DNA of 64,000 bases, from contig NZ_CP007140.1 in the NCBI RefSeq assembly GCF_000816105.1, positions 1,080,388-1,144,387 of the forward strand. The letters run 5' to 3'. Within the stretch, counting starts at the first letter, position 1, and every line of letters starts with the position of its first letter. Both the position numbers and the translations under genes were made by a program. This DNA comes from Thermococcus guaymasensis DSM 11113. Its GTDB lineage: Archaea > Methanobacteriota_B > Thermococci > Thermococcales > Thermococcaceae. The notes beneath the pieces are model-generated. The model did no database searches. It saw only the letters and a program-made list of their open reading frames with translations, and was not told the origin of the DNA. Positions 17,372-26,196 of the stretch are shown in pieces.

Positions 17372-18421
17372 ATGAGAGAGGCCCTTTACTGGGAGCCCCT
17401 CGAGGGGGGCAAAGTTAGGTGTAAGCTCTGTCCCCTCAACTGCATCATTAGCGAGGGAAAGAGGGGTTCCTGTAAGATTAGGAAGAACATCGGAGGTAAG
17501 CTCTACACGCTCAACTACGGCAAGGTTTCGGCCATCGGAGCGGACCCCGTCGAGAAAAAACCACTTTTCCACTTCTGGCCCGGTTCCTGCGCGCTCTCGA
17601 TAAGCACCGTCGGCTGCAACATGCACTGCAAGCACTGCCAGAACTGGGAGATAAGCCAGGCCGATGAGAACTTTCCGTACCTCCACGACATGACGCCTGA
17701 GATGGTTGTGGCGATAACGAAGCGCTACGGCTGCGAGAGCATAGCATACACCTACAACGAGCCCGTAATCTGGTACGAGTTCGTCCTCGATACGGCGAAG
17801 CTCGCGAAGAAGGAGGGAATTTACAACCTCCTCATCACCAACGGCTACATCAACGAGGAGCCGTTTAGAGAGCTCGCGCCCTACATAGACGCCATGAACA
17901 TTGACATCAAAGCTTTTAGCGACGAGTTCTACATGAAGATAGCGGGCGTCCCGAGCGGTGAGCCGAGCAGGAGGACGGCGGTTATAGCGAAGAAAGACTT
18001 TGGAATCCACGTCGAGTTGACATACCTCATAATCCCGACGCTCAACGACAAGGAAGAGGAAATCCGCGCCTTCGCCCGCTGGGTGGTTAATGAGCTCGGC
18101 GACGACACACCCGTTCATTTCTCGCGCTTCTTCCCGCACTACCAGCTCAGGCACCTTCCGCCGACACCTCTTGAAACGATGGACATGGCCTACCGCGTGG
18201 CGAGGGAGGAGGGTCTGAAGTTCGTTTACATCGGCAACGTGCCAGGGCACCCGGGGGAGAACACCTGCTGCCCGCGCTGTGGAAAGCCCTTAATAGTCCG
18301 CTACGGCTTCGAGATTACCGAGTACAACATAACCGAGGACGGAAGGTGTAAGTACTGCGGTGAGAAGATACCGATAGTCGGCACCTACAAGAAAAAGCAC
18401 TATCCGGGGATGTGGTGGTGA
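17372..18421 (+). CDS. amrS: AmmeMemoRadiSam system radical SAM enzyme
   Basis: 349 aa from ATG 17372, with AGGTGGGA at 17361-17368. An N-terminal CKLCPLNC cluster motif and the radical SAM C-x3-C-x2-C motif CNMHCKHC (about 81) are followed by NWEISQ. The C-terminus has two CxxC pairs (CCPRCGKP, CKYCGE) for zinc. The family co-occurs with Memo and AMMECR1-like proteins, and its reaction is not established. The Memo and AMMECR1 partners are not adjacent here. A 305-aa antisense frame across this gene is a coding shadow. Confidence 0.9.
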   Translation: MREALYWEPLEGGKVRCKLCPLNCIISEGKRGSCKIRKNIGGKLYTLNYGKVSAIGADPVEKKPLFHFWPGSCALSISTVGCNMHCKHCQNWEISQADENFPYLHDMTPEMVVAITKRYGCESIAYTYNEPVIWYEFVLDTAKLAKKEGIYNLLITNGYINEEPFRELAPYIDAMNIDIKAFSDEFYMKIAGVPSGEPSRRTAVIAKKDFGIHVELTYLIIPTLNDKEEEIRAFARWVVNELGDDTPVHFSRFFPHYQLRHLPPTPLETMDMAYRVAREEGLKFVYIGNVPGHPGENTCCPRCGKPLIVRYGFEITEYNITEDGRCKYCGEKIPIVGTYKKKHYPGMWW

Positions 18422-19215
18422 GGTTGATCGAGGCAATCCTCTATTTTGAGGTCCTCGGGAGGACGAGGCTCGCTGTCGAGGACAGGGTGAAGAGAACGGT
18501 TGACGGACTTAAGATGTCTCCCTTGGAGATAAAGCGGCTGGATATAGGGGATGTTATAGAGGATCCTGAGCTTGATCCTCTCAGCTTTTCTGCCCTCCTA
18601 GAGGCTAGGGTAGAAGGAGAGCTGCGCGATCTGGCAGATGCTGTTGCAGAGTACGGCCCGACACTTGTGGAAATCCTCAAGCCTGGAAGAATCGAAGTGC
18701 CCGCGGAAGGGCTTTCAGACCTGCTACTCAACCTGGCGAGAAAAGTGCGGGAGCTTAGGGGAGGCAGGGTTGTTATACCAATTCCTCAAAACCTGAAAGA
18801 GATCCCCGTTCCGGAAGTGGGTTTTGACGAGGAGGAGCTCTGGGAGGCTGTCTATCAGGGCAGGGAACTTCTCTACAGGCTTTCGTTGGTGCTTCCTCGG
18901 GAAATGGAGAGGGATACTCTCCTGAAGCTTCTTCTCCTTGAGGGATGCGGGGTCAACGAGCTTAAGATAACCGACCTTGATGGTGTAAGGGAGTTCAGCA
19001 CAGAGGCCGTTTCGTCCTTTGAGTCGCTTTTCGCCGTTGCTTTCAGGTACAGCCCTAAGACACTGGAAATTCTTGAGCCTCAGATAGTGGATATAACTGC
19101 CCCTGAACTTCAGAACGCTCTCAGTGACTTGGGCTCCTTTGTTAATTCCATTCTGATGGGCGAGGATCTCCAGAAGGCCTATGAAAAGGACACATTTTCA
19201 TTTAAACTTGGTTGA
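18418..19215 (+). CDS. Conserved Thermococcales protein of unknown function
   Basis: 265 aa from GTG 18418, overlapping the amrS stop as GTGA; GTG 18412/18415 and TTG 18424 are alternatives. I do not recognise a domain. The protein is acidic, leucine-rich and mainly helical, without membrane segments (LRDLADAVAEYGPTLVEIL, DLLLNLARKVRELRGG). It ends about 70 bases before the S-layer gene. A support role in envelope biogenesis is only a guess from position. Confidence 0.7.
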   Translation: MRLIEAILYFEVLGRTRLAVEDRVKRTVDGLKMSPLEIKRLDIGDVIEDPELDPLSFSALLEARVEGELRDLADAVAEYGPTLVEILKPGRIEVPAEGLSDLLLNLARKVRELRGGRVVIPIPQNLKEIPVPEVGFDEEELWEAVYQGRELLYRLSLVLPREMERDTLLKLLLLEGCGVNELKITDLDGVREFSTEAVSSFESLFAVAFRYSPKTLEILEPQIVDITAPELQNALSDLGSFVNSILMGEDLQKAYEKDTFSFKLG

Positions 19216-19225
19216 GAGCAGTCGA

Positions 19226-19236
19226 AAAGTATATGA
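19226..19236 (+). promoter_or_regulatory. Probable S-layer gene promoter
   Basis: AAAGTATATGA is preceded by a T/A-rich stretch and followed about 50 bases later by the start codon. GGGGGT at 19275-19280 is a strong ribosome binding site, fitting a highly expressed surface protein. Confidence 0.45.
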
Positions 19237-19286
19237 GGTTGAAGGAGAAGGTAGGAGATGATGCAGGAGAATAAGGGGGTATGCTG

Positions 19287-21164
19287 ATGAAAATACCTAG
19301 AAAAGACAGCATGAAGATTTTTGCCCTCCTTTTGGGGGTTATGTTCCTTCTCTCGATCGGCGGTGCATCGGCCGGGCCCAACTACATAGTCCCTACAGGG
19401 CTCAAAGACATAAGCAACGTCCCGAAGAGCTTCTTCGTGAGGCCAGATGGGACCCCGAACGTGAAGATAGTCGTTGGGAGCTACGCCAAGGCTGAGGACG
19501 TTGCAAGTGCGGCCGACATAGCGGCTGCCCTGGGGAGCATCCTTTACGAGGAGGAAGAGGCAAAGAACATCGCGGTTAAACTGAGAAAGGCCGGCGAGAC
19601 CGATGTTGTCCTTGAGCAGGTCATATACAGGTATGACTATGAGACGATGACCGTTGACCACGGCCTTCCCTACAACGGTGGCCTCGTGAACTGGTCTAAG
19701 TCCTACGACGAGCTTCCGGCAGATTACTGGTTCAACGGTGCCTCATACGCTGGGAACTACTCAACCTGGGCCGGTTCATTCTCCGCACAGTTCAAGGTGA
19801 GGGACAGGGATTCAGTTAACGGCAACGAGTTCTACGGCTGGGACATCGAGATCAACGAGCTTTCACTCCTTCCAGTCGACCCTGCCGACTGGGACGGATC
19901 CGCACCCCCAAGGCAGGCGGACATTGAGATACCCTCCCGTGGGATCGTTGTCTCAGTGGACTATACCCTCTACAACTACACCGTGAAGAAGAGCGAGGTT
20001 GTCAGAGAGGCTTACCCTGAGTGGGGAGTCCCCGAGGAAACCGTTGTGGTAAACGAGAGCAGGGTGGGCAACGCCATAGACGTTGAGCTCGACAACGGGA
20101 CGATAGTCGATACCATAAGCCAGGGGATCCAGGCAGGGGATGAATTCACCCTTCTTGGCACCAAGTACCATGTCTTCTCCGTTGGCAGCGGGAGCTTTAC
20201 AGCCGGTGAAGTCCTCGGAACCGACTGGTTTGCCCAGAACGAGAGCAAACTCCTCGGCAACAGTAGGTGGGAGGTAACCCTGATCGGTGCGGATCCCCTG
20301 CAGGAAGAGGCGATAGTGACCGTTAAAGACACAAAAACCGGAGAGCTTTATGGGCCGGTTTTCCTCAAGCTTGGCAAGCCGGAAGACGTTGTTGTCTCGG
20401 GCGACACCGTTGAGCTCCAGCTGAAGCTTGAGGCCCTCTCTGAGAACCTCATACTCGGAAAGATAGCTCAGATAAGTGGCTACGCCAATATAAAAACGTA
20501 CTCAAGCGGTGCATACGTTGAGTACAATGACCAGAGATGGATAATCAGTGTTGACTCGGACGGCAAGTACATCAAGGGAATCAGCATGACCAACGAGGAT
20601 GAGCTCATTGGAAACCCCCTCGACATCTTGGGGATCTACACGATTAAGTACTCCTTTGACATGAAATCCCTGAACGAGAAGGACGTTAACTTTGACATCA
20701 ACCGCGATGGTGAAATAACGGACACCAGCTACGTCGCCGCCAGGGCCACAATAACCGTCCTTGACAACCACCCGAAGATTCAGGAACTCGTGGTTTCCGT
20801 TGGGGACAGAATTCCGGGCACTGACTACGTTATCTCAGGGGTTACTGATGTCAAGAACATAGTCCTGAAGACCCCAACCCAGCCGATAACGATCCTCGAC
20901 AGAGATGTTGACCTCACGAACCCAACGTCCAACTACATTCTGGTTGGATCCAACAAGGCCAACATCCTGACCTCAATGATCTTTGGCCACTATCACCTGC
21001 CGGTTGACTTCAGAGTCTGGTTCGGCGAATACCCAGTTCTCGGTTACATCCCGCACTGTGACCTCCTTAATGGCAGGGGAGTCATAATAGTTGCCGGTTC
21101 GACGCCTAAAGCAACCAGGGAGGCTGCCACTATCCTCATGCAGTATATAGCTGGCCTTTCCTGA
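19287..21164 (+). CDS. S-layer protein
   Basis: 625 aa from ATG 19287, six bases after GGGGGT; ATG 19281 abuts that site. A Sec signal peptide (MKIFALLLGVMFLLSIGGASA) is followed by GPNYIVPTGLKDISNVP, typical of Thermococcus S-layer proteins. The mature chain is acidic and beta-rich with many N-x-S/T sequons (NWS, NYS, NYT, NES, NGT), so it is likely N-glycosylated. The C-terminal domain ends with ASTPKATREAATILMQYIAGL, the S_layer_C type. It forms the paracrystalline cell coat. The upstream glycan-type genes and the downstream anchored protein may work with it. Confidence 0.9.
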   Translation: MKIPRKDSMKIFALLLGVMFLLSIGGASAGPNYIVPTGLKDISNVPKSFFVRPDGTPNVKIVVGSYAKAEDVASAADIAAALGSILYEEEEAKNIAVKLRKAGETDVVLEQVIYRYDYETMTVDHGLPYNGGLVNWSKSYDELPADYWFNGASYAGNYSTWAGSFSAQFKVRDRDSVNGNEFYGWDIEINELSLLPVDPADWDGSAPPRQADIEIPSRGIVVSVDYTLYNYTVKKSEVVREAYPEWGVPEETVVVNESRVGNAIDVELDNGTIVDTISQGIQAGDEFTLLGTKYHVFSVGSGSFTAGEVLGTDWFAQNESKLLGNSRWEVTLIGADPLQEEAIVTVKDTKTGELYGPVFLKLGKPEDVVVSGDTVELQLKLEALSENLILGKIAQISGYANIKTYSSGAYVEYNDQRWIISVDSDGKYIKGISMTNEDELIGNPLDILGIYTIKYSFDMKSLNEKDVNFDINRDGEITDTSYVAARATITVLDNHPKIQELVVSVGDRIPGTDYVISGVTDVKNIVLKTPTQPITILDRDVDLTNPTSNYILVGSNKANILTSMIFGHYHLPVDFRVWFGEYPVLGYIPHCDLLNGRGVIIVAGSTPKATREAATILMQYIAGLS

Positions 21165-21165
21165 T

Positions 21166-21178
21166 TCTTTACTTTTTT
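21166..21178 (+). terminator. T-rich tract after the S-layer gene
   Basis: ATTCTTTACTTTT follows the S-layer stop within a few bases. It may cause partial termination; the next start (21189) is close, so read-through is possible. Confidence 0.35.
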
Positions 21179-21188
21179 GGTGGTACCA

Positions 21189-21842
21189 ATGGCTAGGAGG
21201 CATCTGGTTATAGCTTTCGTCGTCGTTGCCCTTTTTCTTGTGGGGTTCATTTTGAACTCTTGGTACTCTGCGTATACATCGCTTTTTCACCAGACTCCTC
21301 CCTCGAAGATCATGGTTCAGGGTGAAGACGTGAGTATAGAGGGCTACCTACAGACAGACCCCCTCTGGCTCGTTAATGCAACGCTTTACCACCACTACGA
21401 CCGCGTTACCATAGTCCTCGGGAGCGAGGACACCAGAGAGTACTGCGACAGGACGGGGAAGTGCCAGTTCCGGATGCTCGCCGCCGCTGAGATCTCGTGT
21501 GTCGTGGGCAAGCTCATGGGTTCATACTACTATGAGACCGCGCGGAGTATGGGCTACAACGACTCCATAGCCAGAGCATTTGCCCTTGAGCAAGTCTCTA
21601 GTCGGATTGATGCCAGTAAATGGCTCACATTCCAGCTCAAGCTTTCCATAGGCCGCGGCAGGATCGGAAACGAAAACCATCTGTTGATAATCCTCAGAGG
21701 CCCACTAGATGGGGCGGTCGGGAACAGAATCTACGTCCCCAGGAAGGGTGTATTAGTTTTAGAGGCTTTGAGCGAAGAGACTCTGTATCGCGAGGCTCTC
21801 TTGATTGAAGGAATAATGGGGATAAGCTGCTCAAAAAGTTAG
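21189..21842 (+). CDS. Membrane-anchored extracellular protein of unknown function
   Basis: 217 aa from ATG 21189 behind GGTGGT. A single N-terminal membrane helix (HLVIAFVVVALFLVGFILNSW) with positive MARR before it predicts a type II anchor with the rest outside. The ectodomain has two close cysteines (YCDRTGKCQF), another in AEISCVVG and one near the C-terminus, possibly disulfide-bonded. I do not recognise a family. It follows the S-layer gene by 24 bases, so it may be expressed with it and function at the cell surface. Confidence 0.7.
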   Translation: MARRHLVIAFVVVALFLVGFILNSWYSAYTSLFHQTPPSKIMVQGEDVSIEGYLQTDPLWLVNATLYHHYDRVTIVLGSEDTREYCDRTGKCQFRMLAAAEISCVVGKLMGSYYYETARSMGYNDSIARAFALEQVSSRIDASKWLTFQLKLSIGRGRIGNENHLLIILRGPLDGAVGNRIYVPRKGVLVLEALSEETLYREALLIEGIMGISCSKS

Positions 21843-21847
21843 GAAAA

Positions 21848-22423
21848 CTACCACTCCTCTTCCTCTTCTATGAGGCCGTACTTTTCAAGCTCGTGGAGAA
21901 GCTTCTTTACGGCTTCCCAAGCGTCTTTTTCGCTCTTAGCACCGGAACAGACGATTTTGCCTGAAGAGAACAGCAGTATTACGGCTTTCGGCTCTTTGGC
22001 GCGGTATATAATGCCCGGGAACTGTTCCGGCTCGTATTCACAATTTGGGAGGCTTAGTGCGACGACATCAAGGTTGAATTCCATGCCGATATCTCCGCTG
22101 AACACCATGTTCTGGATGTCTATCTGGGGTGGCTTTGTGAATTTAGTCCCCACCTTTGTCTTGAGCATCTGAGTGAGCTTTTTAACGGCTCTCTCTATAT
22201 CCTCAACACTTTTAGCTCCCGTAACGACAAGCTTCCCTGAGCTGAAGATGAGAAGAGCGACTTTTGGATCGTCAAAGCGGCAGATTATTCCGGGAAACTC
22301 CTCTGGGTTGTACTTCGAATTGGGGCAGATTTCAATGACCTTTTCGAGGTTCAGTTCAGCGAAGAGGTCAACAGAAGCAACGATATTTTCGATTCTGAGC
22401 TTTACGTTACTTATATCGACCAA
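21848..22423 (-). CDS. tbp: TATA-box-binding protein
   Basis: 191 aa from TTG 22423, six bases behind GGAGGTG, giving [19 protein letters not shown] as in Pyrococcus. The saddle is formed by two ~90-residue repeats with matching blocks [13 protein letters not shown] and [13 protein letters not shown], and [17 protein letters not shown] versus [17 protein letters not shown]. An acidic tail (EEEEEW) follows. It recognises the A/T-rich promoter box together with TFB (encoded at 43044). An upstream GTG at 22438 overlaps the ribosome binding site and is rejected. Confidence 0.97.
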   Translation of the reverse strand: MVDISNVKLRIENIVASVDLFAELNLEKVIEICPNSKYNPEEFPGIICRFDDPKVALLIFSSGKLVVTGAKSVEDIERAVKKLTQMLKTKVGTKFTKPPQIDIQNMVFSGDIGMEFNLDVVALSLPNCEYEPEQFPGIIYRAKEPKAVILLFSSGKIVCSGAKSEKDAWEAVKKLLHELEKYGLIEEEEEW

Positions 22424-22457
22424 GGTCAGCACCTCCACCGATGGGTTTAAAAACCCC

Positions 22458-22466
22458 TTTATAAAT
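22458..22466 (-). promoter_or_regulatory. TATA box of tbp
   Basis: On the minus strand ATTTATAAA, followed by GGGG, is about 35 bases before the TTG start, leaving a leader of roughly 10-15 bases. Confidence 0.55.
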
Positions 22467-22522
22467 GGGGGCCGTTGCTTTTTAAAGCTTTATGCTCAAG
22501 AAGGAACATTAAAAAGAAGAGT

Positions 22523-22948
22523 TCAGAGGTAGGCCTCAACGAGGGTCTTGCCGGCTTCGGTCAGGCTCTTGGTTCCGAGGAACCCGAGCTGGCGGAGCAT
22601 CGTTAAAGCTTTCTTTATCTCGTCGTCGCTGAGGCTGGGGTGCTTCCTGATGACGTCGACTTCCTCAATCTCGTAGTCCCTGGTCTCTCCCTTCTCCTTC
22701 CATATCCCCTTGAAGGTCTCGATGTTGTCGTAGATGACCCTGAGCACGTTGTAGAGCGTCGGCGTGACGCTGAACTTGACCTTGACTATCTCCTGGAGCT
22801 TGGCGTTTTCGAGGGCGGTCTTTACCTTGTCTCCGAGCTCGGTGAGCTTGACCATACCGTTCTGGAGCTCCACGACGAAGCCCTTGGCCTCGGCCTCGCC
22901 GATTGCCCTGATTATCTCCTTCTCGTCCCCGCCGACGTAGTCCTTCAC
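22523..22948 (-). CDS. Conserved helical protein; N-terminus possibly disturbed
   Basis: 141 aa from GTG 22948. No ribosome binding site precedes that GTG, while the frame stays coding-like for seven more codons upstream (REVVELV before KDYVGG) until a TGA. This suggests the natural start was lost by a small indel, or that the start is non-standard. The content resembles two winged-helix-like units: EIIRAIGEAEAKGFVVELQNG and DDEIKKALTMLRQLGFLGTK, with TPTLYNVLRVIYDNIE between them. A DNA-binding or scaffolding role is possible; no family is recognised. Confidence 0.65.
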   Translation of the reverse strand: MKDYVGGDEKEIIRAIGEAEAKGFVVELQNGMVKLTELGDKVKTALENAKLQEIVKVKFSVTPTLYNVLRVIYDNIETFKGIWKEKGETRDYEIEEVDVIRKHPSLSDDEIKKALTMLRQLGFLGTKSLTEAGKTLVEAYL

Positions 22949-23054
22949 GAGCTCAACGACTTCCCTTCAATGTTTAATGCTTGAAGGACCTACCCCTTTA
23001 GAAACATGATGTTTTCAAAACTTTTGATAACTAAAAGTTCAAAAAATAAAAGGG

Positions 23055-23900
23055 TCACTTGCCGCCGCCCTCCTGCTTAACTGGGTAGGGCATGAACTCT
23101 ACCGTTCCCCTCTGCCTGACGGGCTGTTTGTAGAGCTCCATCAGCGCGTAGACCTCTTCCGGCACGTCCGTCTCCACGTGAAGTCCGAGCTCCTTAGCCT
23201 GCTCGTAGGTTATTGGATAGTCATGCGTCCATTTGCCCTCGGTGAGTATCTGGGCGAGTTCCCTCGCCTTCTCCTCTCCGTACCTATCCTTAAGCAGGTA
23301 GAACACAAAGTCCCGCACCTGTTTTATGGCCTTCTCAGCGACGTCTGCAAGGATAAGTGTCTGATCGTCAACTTTATCGGCGCCTTTCTTCTCGACCGCC
23401 CTGATGATGCTCGGGGCCGGATACTGATCCAGCTGGGGGTCAACGGGGCCAAGAACGGCGTGCGGGTCCATTATTATCTTGTCAGCGGCGAGTGCTATCA
23501 GCGTGCCGCCGCTCATGGCATAGTGGGGGATTATAACGCGCGTCTCGGCAGGGTGGTCTTTCAATGCTTTTGCTATCTGAGTAGCCGCCAGAACAAGGCC
23601 ACCTGGAGTGTGGATTATGAGGTCTATCGGCTTGTCCTTCGGTGCCATCCTGATTGCCCTGAGGACTTCCTCACTGTCTTCGATGCTGATGAACTTGTAA
23701 ACAGGGATCCCAAAGAGCCCTATGCTCTCCTGCCTGTGTATCATCGCTATGACCGTCGAACCGCGTTTTCTGGAAAGCCGCTGGAGCATCCTAGCCCTCG
23801 TTACCTGAAGCCCCCTGTACTGTATCTGTGGCCACAGCAACAGATACATGAAGAACAGCCACCACAGGAGCGAGCCGAAAAATCCGCTTAGCGGGTCCAT
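23055..23900 (-). CDS. Membrane-bound Clp-fold serine protease (SDH family, SppA/ClpP-like)
   Basis: 281 aa from ATG 23900, behind GAGGTGAGG; a longer frame to 23945 lacks a site. One N-terminal membrane helix (LLWWLFFMYLLLWPQ) is followed by a ClpP-like fold: IDLIIHTPGGLVLAATQIA, the nucleophile region HYAMSGGTLIALAAD, and DPHAVLGPVDPQLDQYP. It is the archaeal DUF114 family and probably degrades membrane or signal-peptide fragments. It stands alone and is divergent from the DUF356 gene. Confidence 0.88.
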   Translation of the reverse strand: MDPLSGFFGSLLWWLFFMYLLLWPQIQYRGLQVTRARMLQRLSRKRGSTVIAMIHRQESIGLFGIPVYKFISIEDSEEVLRAIRMAPKDKPIDLIIHTPGGLVLAATQIAKALKDHPAETRVIIPHYAMSGGTLIALAADKIIMDPHAVLGPVDPQLDQYPAPSIIRAVEKKGADKVDDQTLILADVAEKAIKQVRDFVFYLLKDRYGEEKARELAQILTEGKWTHDYPITYEQAKELGLHVETDVPEEVYALMELYKQPVRQRGTVEFMPYPVKQEGGGK

Positions 23901-24015
23901 AGCCCTCACCTCACTGGTTTTGACATAATCTTTGCGCTTTCCCAATATTTAAGACTTTGTACGCAACAGGGCAGGTTTATAAACAGTTCGTGCAACCATC
24001 TTCCGGTGAGAGACC

Positions 24016-24444
24016 ATGAGAAACACGATAGTTTTGGTTAGAACCGATAACTTTCAGAAGGCGAGCATCGCTTTAGCTGACCTCGTGAGATACGGCGGTA
24101 TGAAGATTCGCGGTGATCCGAGGATCATACCCCCCGCGCTCTCTGACTGGGCCTTTGAGAAGATAAGCGGTGAGAAGCCGAGGAAGAGATTTAAAGCCCA
24201 CGTCGTTGCTCAAATTGACCTTCCACCGAAGAAGGCAATAGGAAGACTTATGGATATTCATCCACCCGCCCATGTGTTGGTAATTCCACCTGACACGGAA
24301 GTATGGGAAGAGCTAATGCGCCTGTGGGGAACCTTTGAGAAGCTTAGGGGCTTCCATCCACCAAAGAGAACGAAGGCCGAAGAGGCCAGACAGAAAGCTG
24401 AGAAGAGGAAGGAAAAGGAAGAGTGGGAGTTCGGGGAGGTTTAG
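24016..24444 (+). CDS. DUF356-like conserved archaeal protein
   Basis: 142 aa, ATG 24016 with GGTGAGAG upstream. The N-terminus (MRNTIVLVRTDNFQKASIAL, then ADLVRYGGMKIRG) resembles archaeal DUF356 proteins of unknown function. The centre HVVAQIDLPPKKAIGRLMDI HPPAHVLVIPP suggests an alpha/beta fold. The C-terminal 25 residues are a charged helix rich in Lys/Glu. The next genes on the opposite strand are a decayed toxin-antitoxin pair. Confidence 0.65.
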   Translation: MRNTIVLVRTDNFQKASIALADLVRYGGMKIRGDPRIIPPALSDWAFEKISGEKPRKRFKAHVVAQIDLPPKKAIGRLMDIHPPAHVLVIPPDTEVWEELMRLWGTFEKLRGFHPPKRTKAEEARQKAEKRKEKEEWEFGEV

Positions 24445-24454
24445 GGGAGAACAT

Positions 24455-24890
24455 TTAGTCCTTCTTTTCCCCGGCCTGTTTAAGGTCGTTGTCCAGCGTT
24501 CCAAGGTTTCTCACTTCAAAGACAAGTGGCGAGGATTATTGCATCATTCGGGAGCAGGTTGTGCTTTCGCATAAGCCCGTAAGATACCTCAAGAACTTCA
24601 TCGTCTGTAGGGATAACGTGAAACTGGTTGAGGAAATCCTTTGGCTCCTCGGTGAGGATTATGTTTCCTATCTCGCCCCGCTTTTTGATTGTGAACGGGG
24701 AAACTCCAGTTTTAAGGCCGATGTAGTGAAAAAGGAACTCACTGAAAACTATGTCGTTGATTACTGGAACCAAATTGGAGTTGAGAAGCTCTTCAAAGAG
24801 CGAAACGGCGGAGGGATTACCTTTTAGTCCCTCGATTAAAACGGATGAGTCCAAAAAGATAAGCTCACTGGAGGTACCAGTCCTCTTCAT
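24455..24890 (-). pseudogene. vapC-like PIN-domain toxin gene with C-terminal frameshift
   Basis: From ATG 24890 the frame gives a PIN domain: LIFLDSSVLIEG (first Asp), INDIVFSEFLFH (Glu) and LLPNDAIILATC (Asp). It then stops at 24516-24518 as CL-stop. Dropping one base from the A run at 24519-24522 restores EVRNLGTLDNDLKQAG to a TAA at 24455. LGTLDNDL is the last PIN strand with its acidic position. The toxin is therefore cut just before its final active-site segment and is probably inactive, unless the base is a sequencing error. Confidence 0.7.
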
Positions 24891-25032
24891 TGATATCCCC
24901 TTGAACTTGCCAAGGTACTTGGAAAGAATTGCTCTGCTTAACCCTTTCCCATCTCACGCTCAAGTATAATTTTATCTTCCGCTCGATGAGGCGCTCCATT
25001 CCTGAGGGCACTTTCACGACTATCTCACCCAT
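24891..25032 (-). pseudogene. vapB-like antitoxin gene with broken frame
   Basis: ATG 25032 behind GGTGGTTTCA opens MGEIVVKVPSGMERLIERKI, typical of VapB. Coding sense then moves to the next frame (ILEREMGKG, near 24968) and again to a third (LSRAILSKYLGKFKG, near 24940), which runs into vapC. Both shifts can be explained by one missing base in a homopolymer run. The antitoxin partner of the frameshifted vapC is therefore also decayed. Confidence 0.6.
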
Positions 25033-25072
25033 TGAAACCACCAGAGTAAATAGAACTAAAAGGATTTAAACT

Positions 25073-25606
25073 TCACTTCTTCCTCTTCCTTATCCTGATG
25101 TTCGCGATGTCTCCAAGTGTCGGCTCGTAGTCCCTTGGGATCGTCTTTTTCTCGGTCTCTACCTCACCGCCGGTCTCGATGAGCGTTATCTTGAAGTACT
25201 TCTCAAGCTTCCGAGCTTCCTTAATGGTCGGCTCGCGGTAGCCGTGCGCTATTGCCCTCAGGTCGTTCACGGAGAGCCCAATCTCATGTGACAGTTCCTC
25301 ATAGCTTTTGCCGGAGCGTTGGATGGCCTTGTAAACCCTCTCAGCGAAGTCCTCAACGATTTCTTCTGTGTAAAGCGGCCTCTCACGGTAGGGTTTTGGC
25401 CCCCTCTTTGGCTTTGGAGCGGGAGTCGGTCTCCTCCTCGGCTCCCTTCCCGTCGGCATTATGCTGAAGCCGGACTTCTTCCTTCCATATTTCTCATAAC
25501 AGCGGTCGCAGACGAGAACCTCGGCACCTTCGAGCCTTATCTTGTGGCCTGGTCCCCTTATTGGGGCCCCACAGATCTCGCAGTAACGGGGCTTAGCCTT
25601 GCTCAT
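25073..25606 (-). CDS. Archaeal multiprotein bridging factor aMBF1
   Basis: 177 aa from ATG 25606, behind AAGGTGGTAG. The N-terminal zinc ribbon has YCEICGAPIRG and VCDRCYEKYG. A basic Pro/Arg/Lys linker (REPRRRPTPAPKPKRGPKPY) leads to a C-terminal HTH_3 domain, SYEELSHEIGLSVNDLRAIA. The eukaryotic homologue bridges activators and TBP; the archaeal protein is linked to ribosomes and translation. The length and order match the archaeal family. It is divergent from the acetyltransferase gene. Confidence 0.92.
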   Translation of the reverse strand: MSKAKPRYCEICGAPIRGPGHKIRLEGAEVLVCDRCYEKYGRKKSGFSIMPTGREPRRRPTPAPKPKRGPKPYRERPLYTEEIVEDFAERVYKAIQRSGKSYEELSHEIGLSVNDLRAIAHGYREPTIKEARKLEKYFKITLIETGGEVETEKKTIPRDYEPTLGDIANIRIRKRKK

Positions 25607-25647
25607 AGCTACCACCTTCTTGCTCCACTAAAGGCTTGGAGTCAGGC

Positions 25648-25655
25648 TTTTTAAA
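25648..25655 (+). promoter_or_regulatory. TATA box of the acetyltransferase gene (leaderless)
   Basis: TTTTTAAA ends 22 bases before ATG 25677, so transcription should begin at or next to the start codon. No ribosome binding site is present, consistent with a leaderless mRNA. Confidence 0.55.
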
Positions 25656-25676
25656 CCCCACCCCTACTTTAAACTG

Positions 25677-26180
25677 ATGGCAGAGAAGGAAAAAGTGAGA
25701 ATAGAGAAGCTGCAAAAGCTCGACCAGGAGACGCTTGAGAGACTGGTGGAGATTTACATGAACGCCTACGAGGGAATGCGCGAATACGGCGGTGAGGGAG
25801 AGAGCTACGCGAAGCGCTATCTCCGATGGTGCTGGAGCAAGGCTAAAGACGGCTTTTTCGTTGCCAAAATAGGCGACGAGATAGTCGGCTTCATAGTCTG
25901 CGACGACGACTGGTACAGCAGGTACGAGGGGAGAACAGTCGGGGCCATACACGAGTTCGCGGTGGACAAAAGATATCAGGGACATGGGATAGGACACAGG
26001 CTCATGGAGAAGTGCCTTGAGTACCTCAAGGGAAAGGACATCGAGCTCTGGGTCGGCGAGAAGAACGAGAGGGCGAAGAGGTTCTACGAGGAGTACGGCT
26101 TTAGGGATGTTGGAAAGCACGGCATCTGGGTGAGGATGGTCAGGCGAGCAGAAAAGGTGATAAAAGAAAGAGAGAAGTAG
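25677..26180 (+). CDS. GNAT-family N-acetyltransferase
   Basis: 167 aa. The GNAT fold is shown by EFAVDKRYQGHGIGHRLMEK (acetyl-CoA pyrophosphate loop Q-x-x-G-x-G) and by VGEKNERAKRFYEEYGF near the C-terminus. The N-terminus is highly charged (MAEKEKVRIEKLQKLDQETL). The acceptor is unknown. It could be a protein N-terminus or a small molecule. Confidence 0.9.
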   Translation: MAEKEKVRIEKLQKLDQETLERLVEIYMNAYEGMREYGGEGESYAKRYLRWCWSKAKDGFFVAKIGDEIVGFIVCDDDWYSRYEGRTVGAIHEFAVDKRYQGHGIGHRLMEKCLEYLKGKDIELWVGEKNERAKRFYEEYGFRDVGKHGIWVRMVRRAEKVIKEREK

Positions 26181-26196
26181 TTTATTGGTGGTTGCA

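Noticed and set aside
17333-18250. 305-residue open frame antisense to amrS
   Set aside because: Coding shadow of a GC-rich gene; no ribosome binding site, implausible composition, and the sense strand has clear radical SAM motifs.
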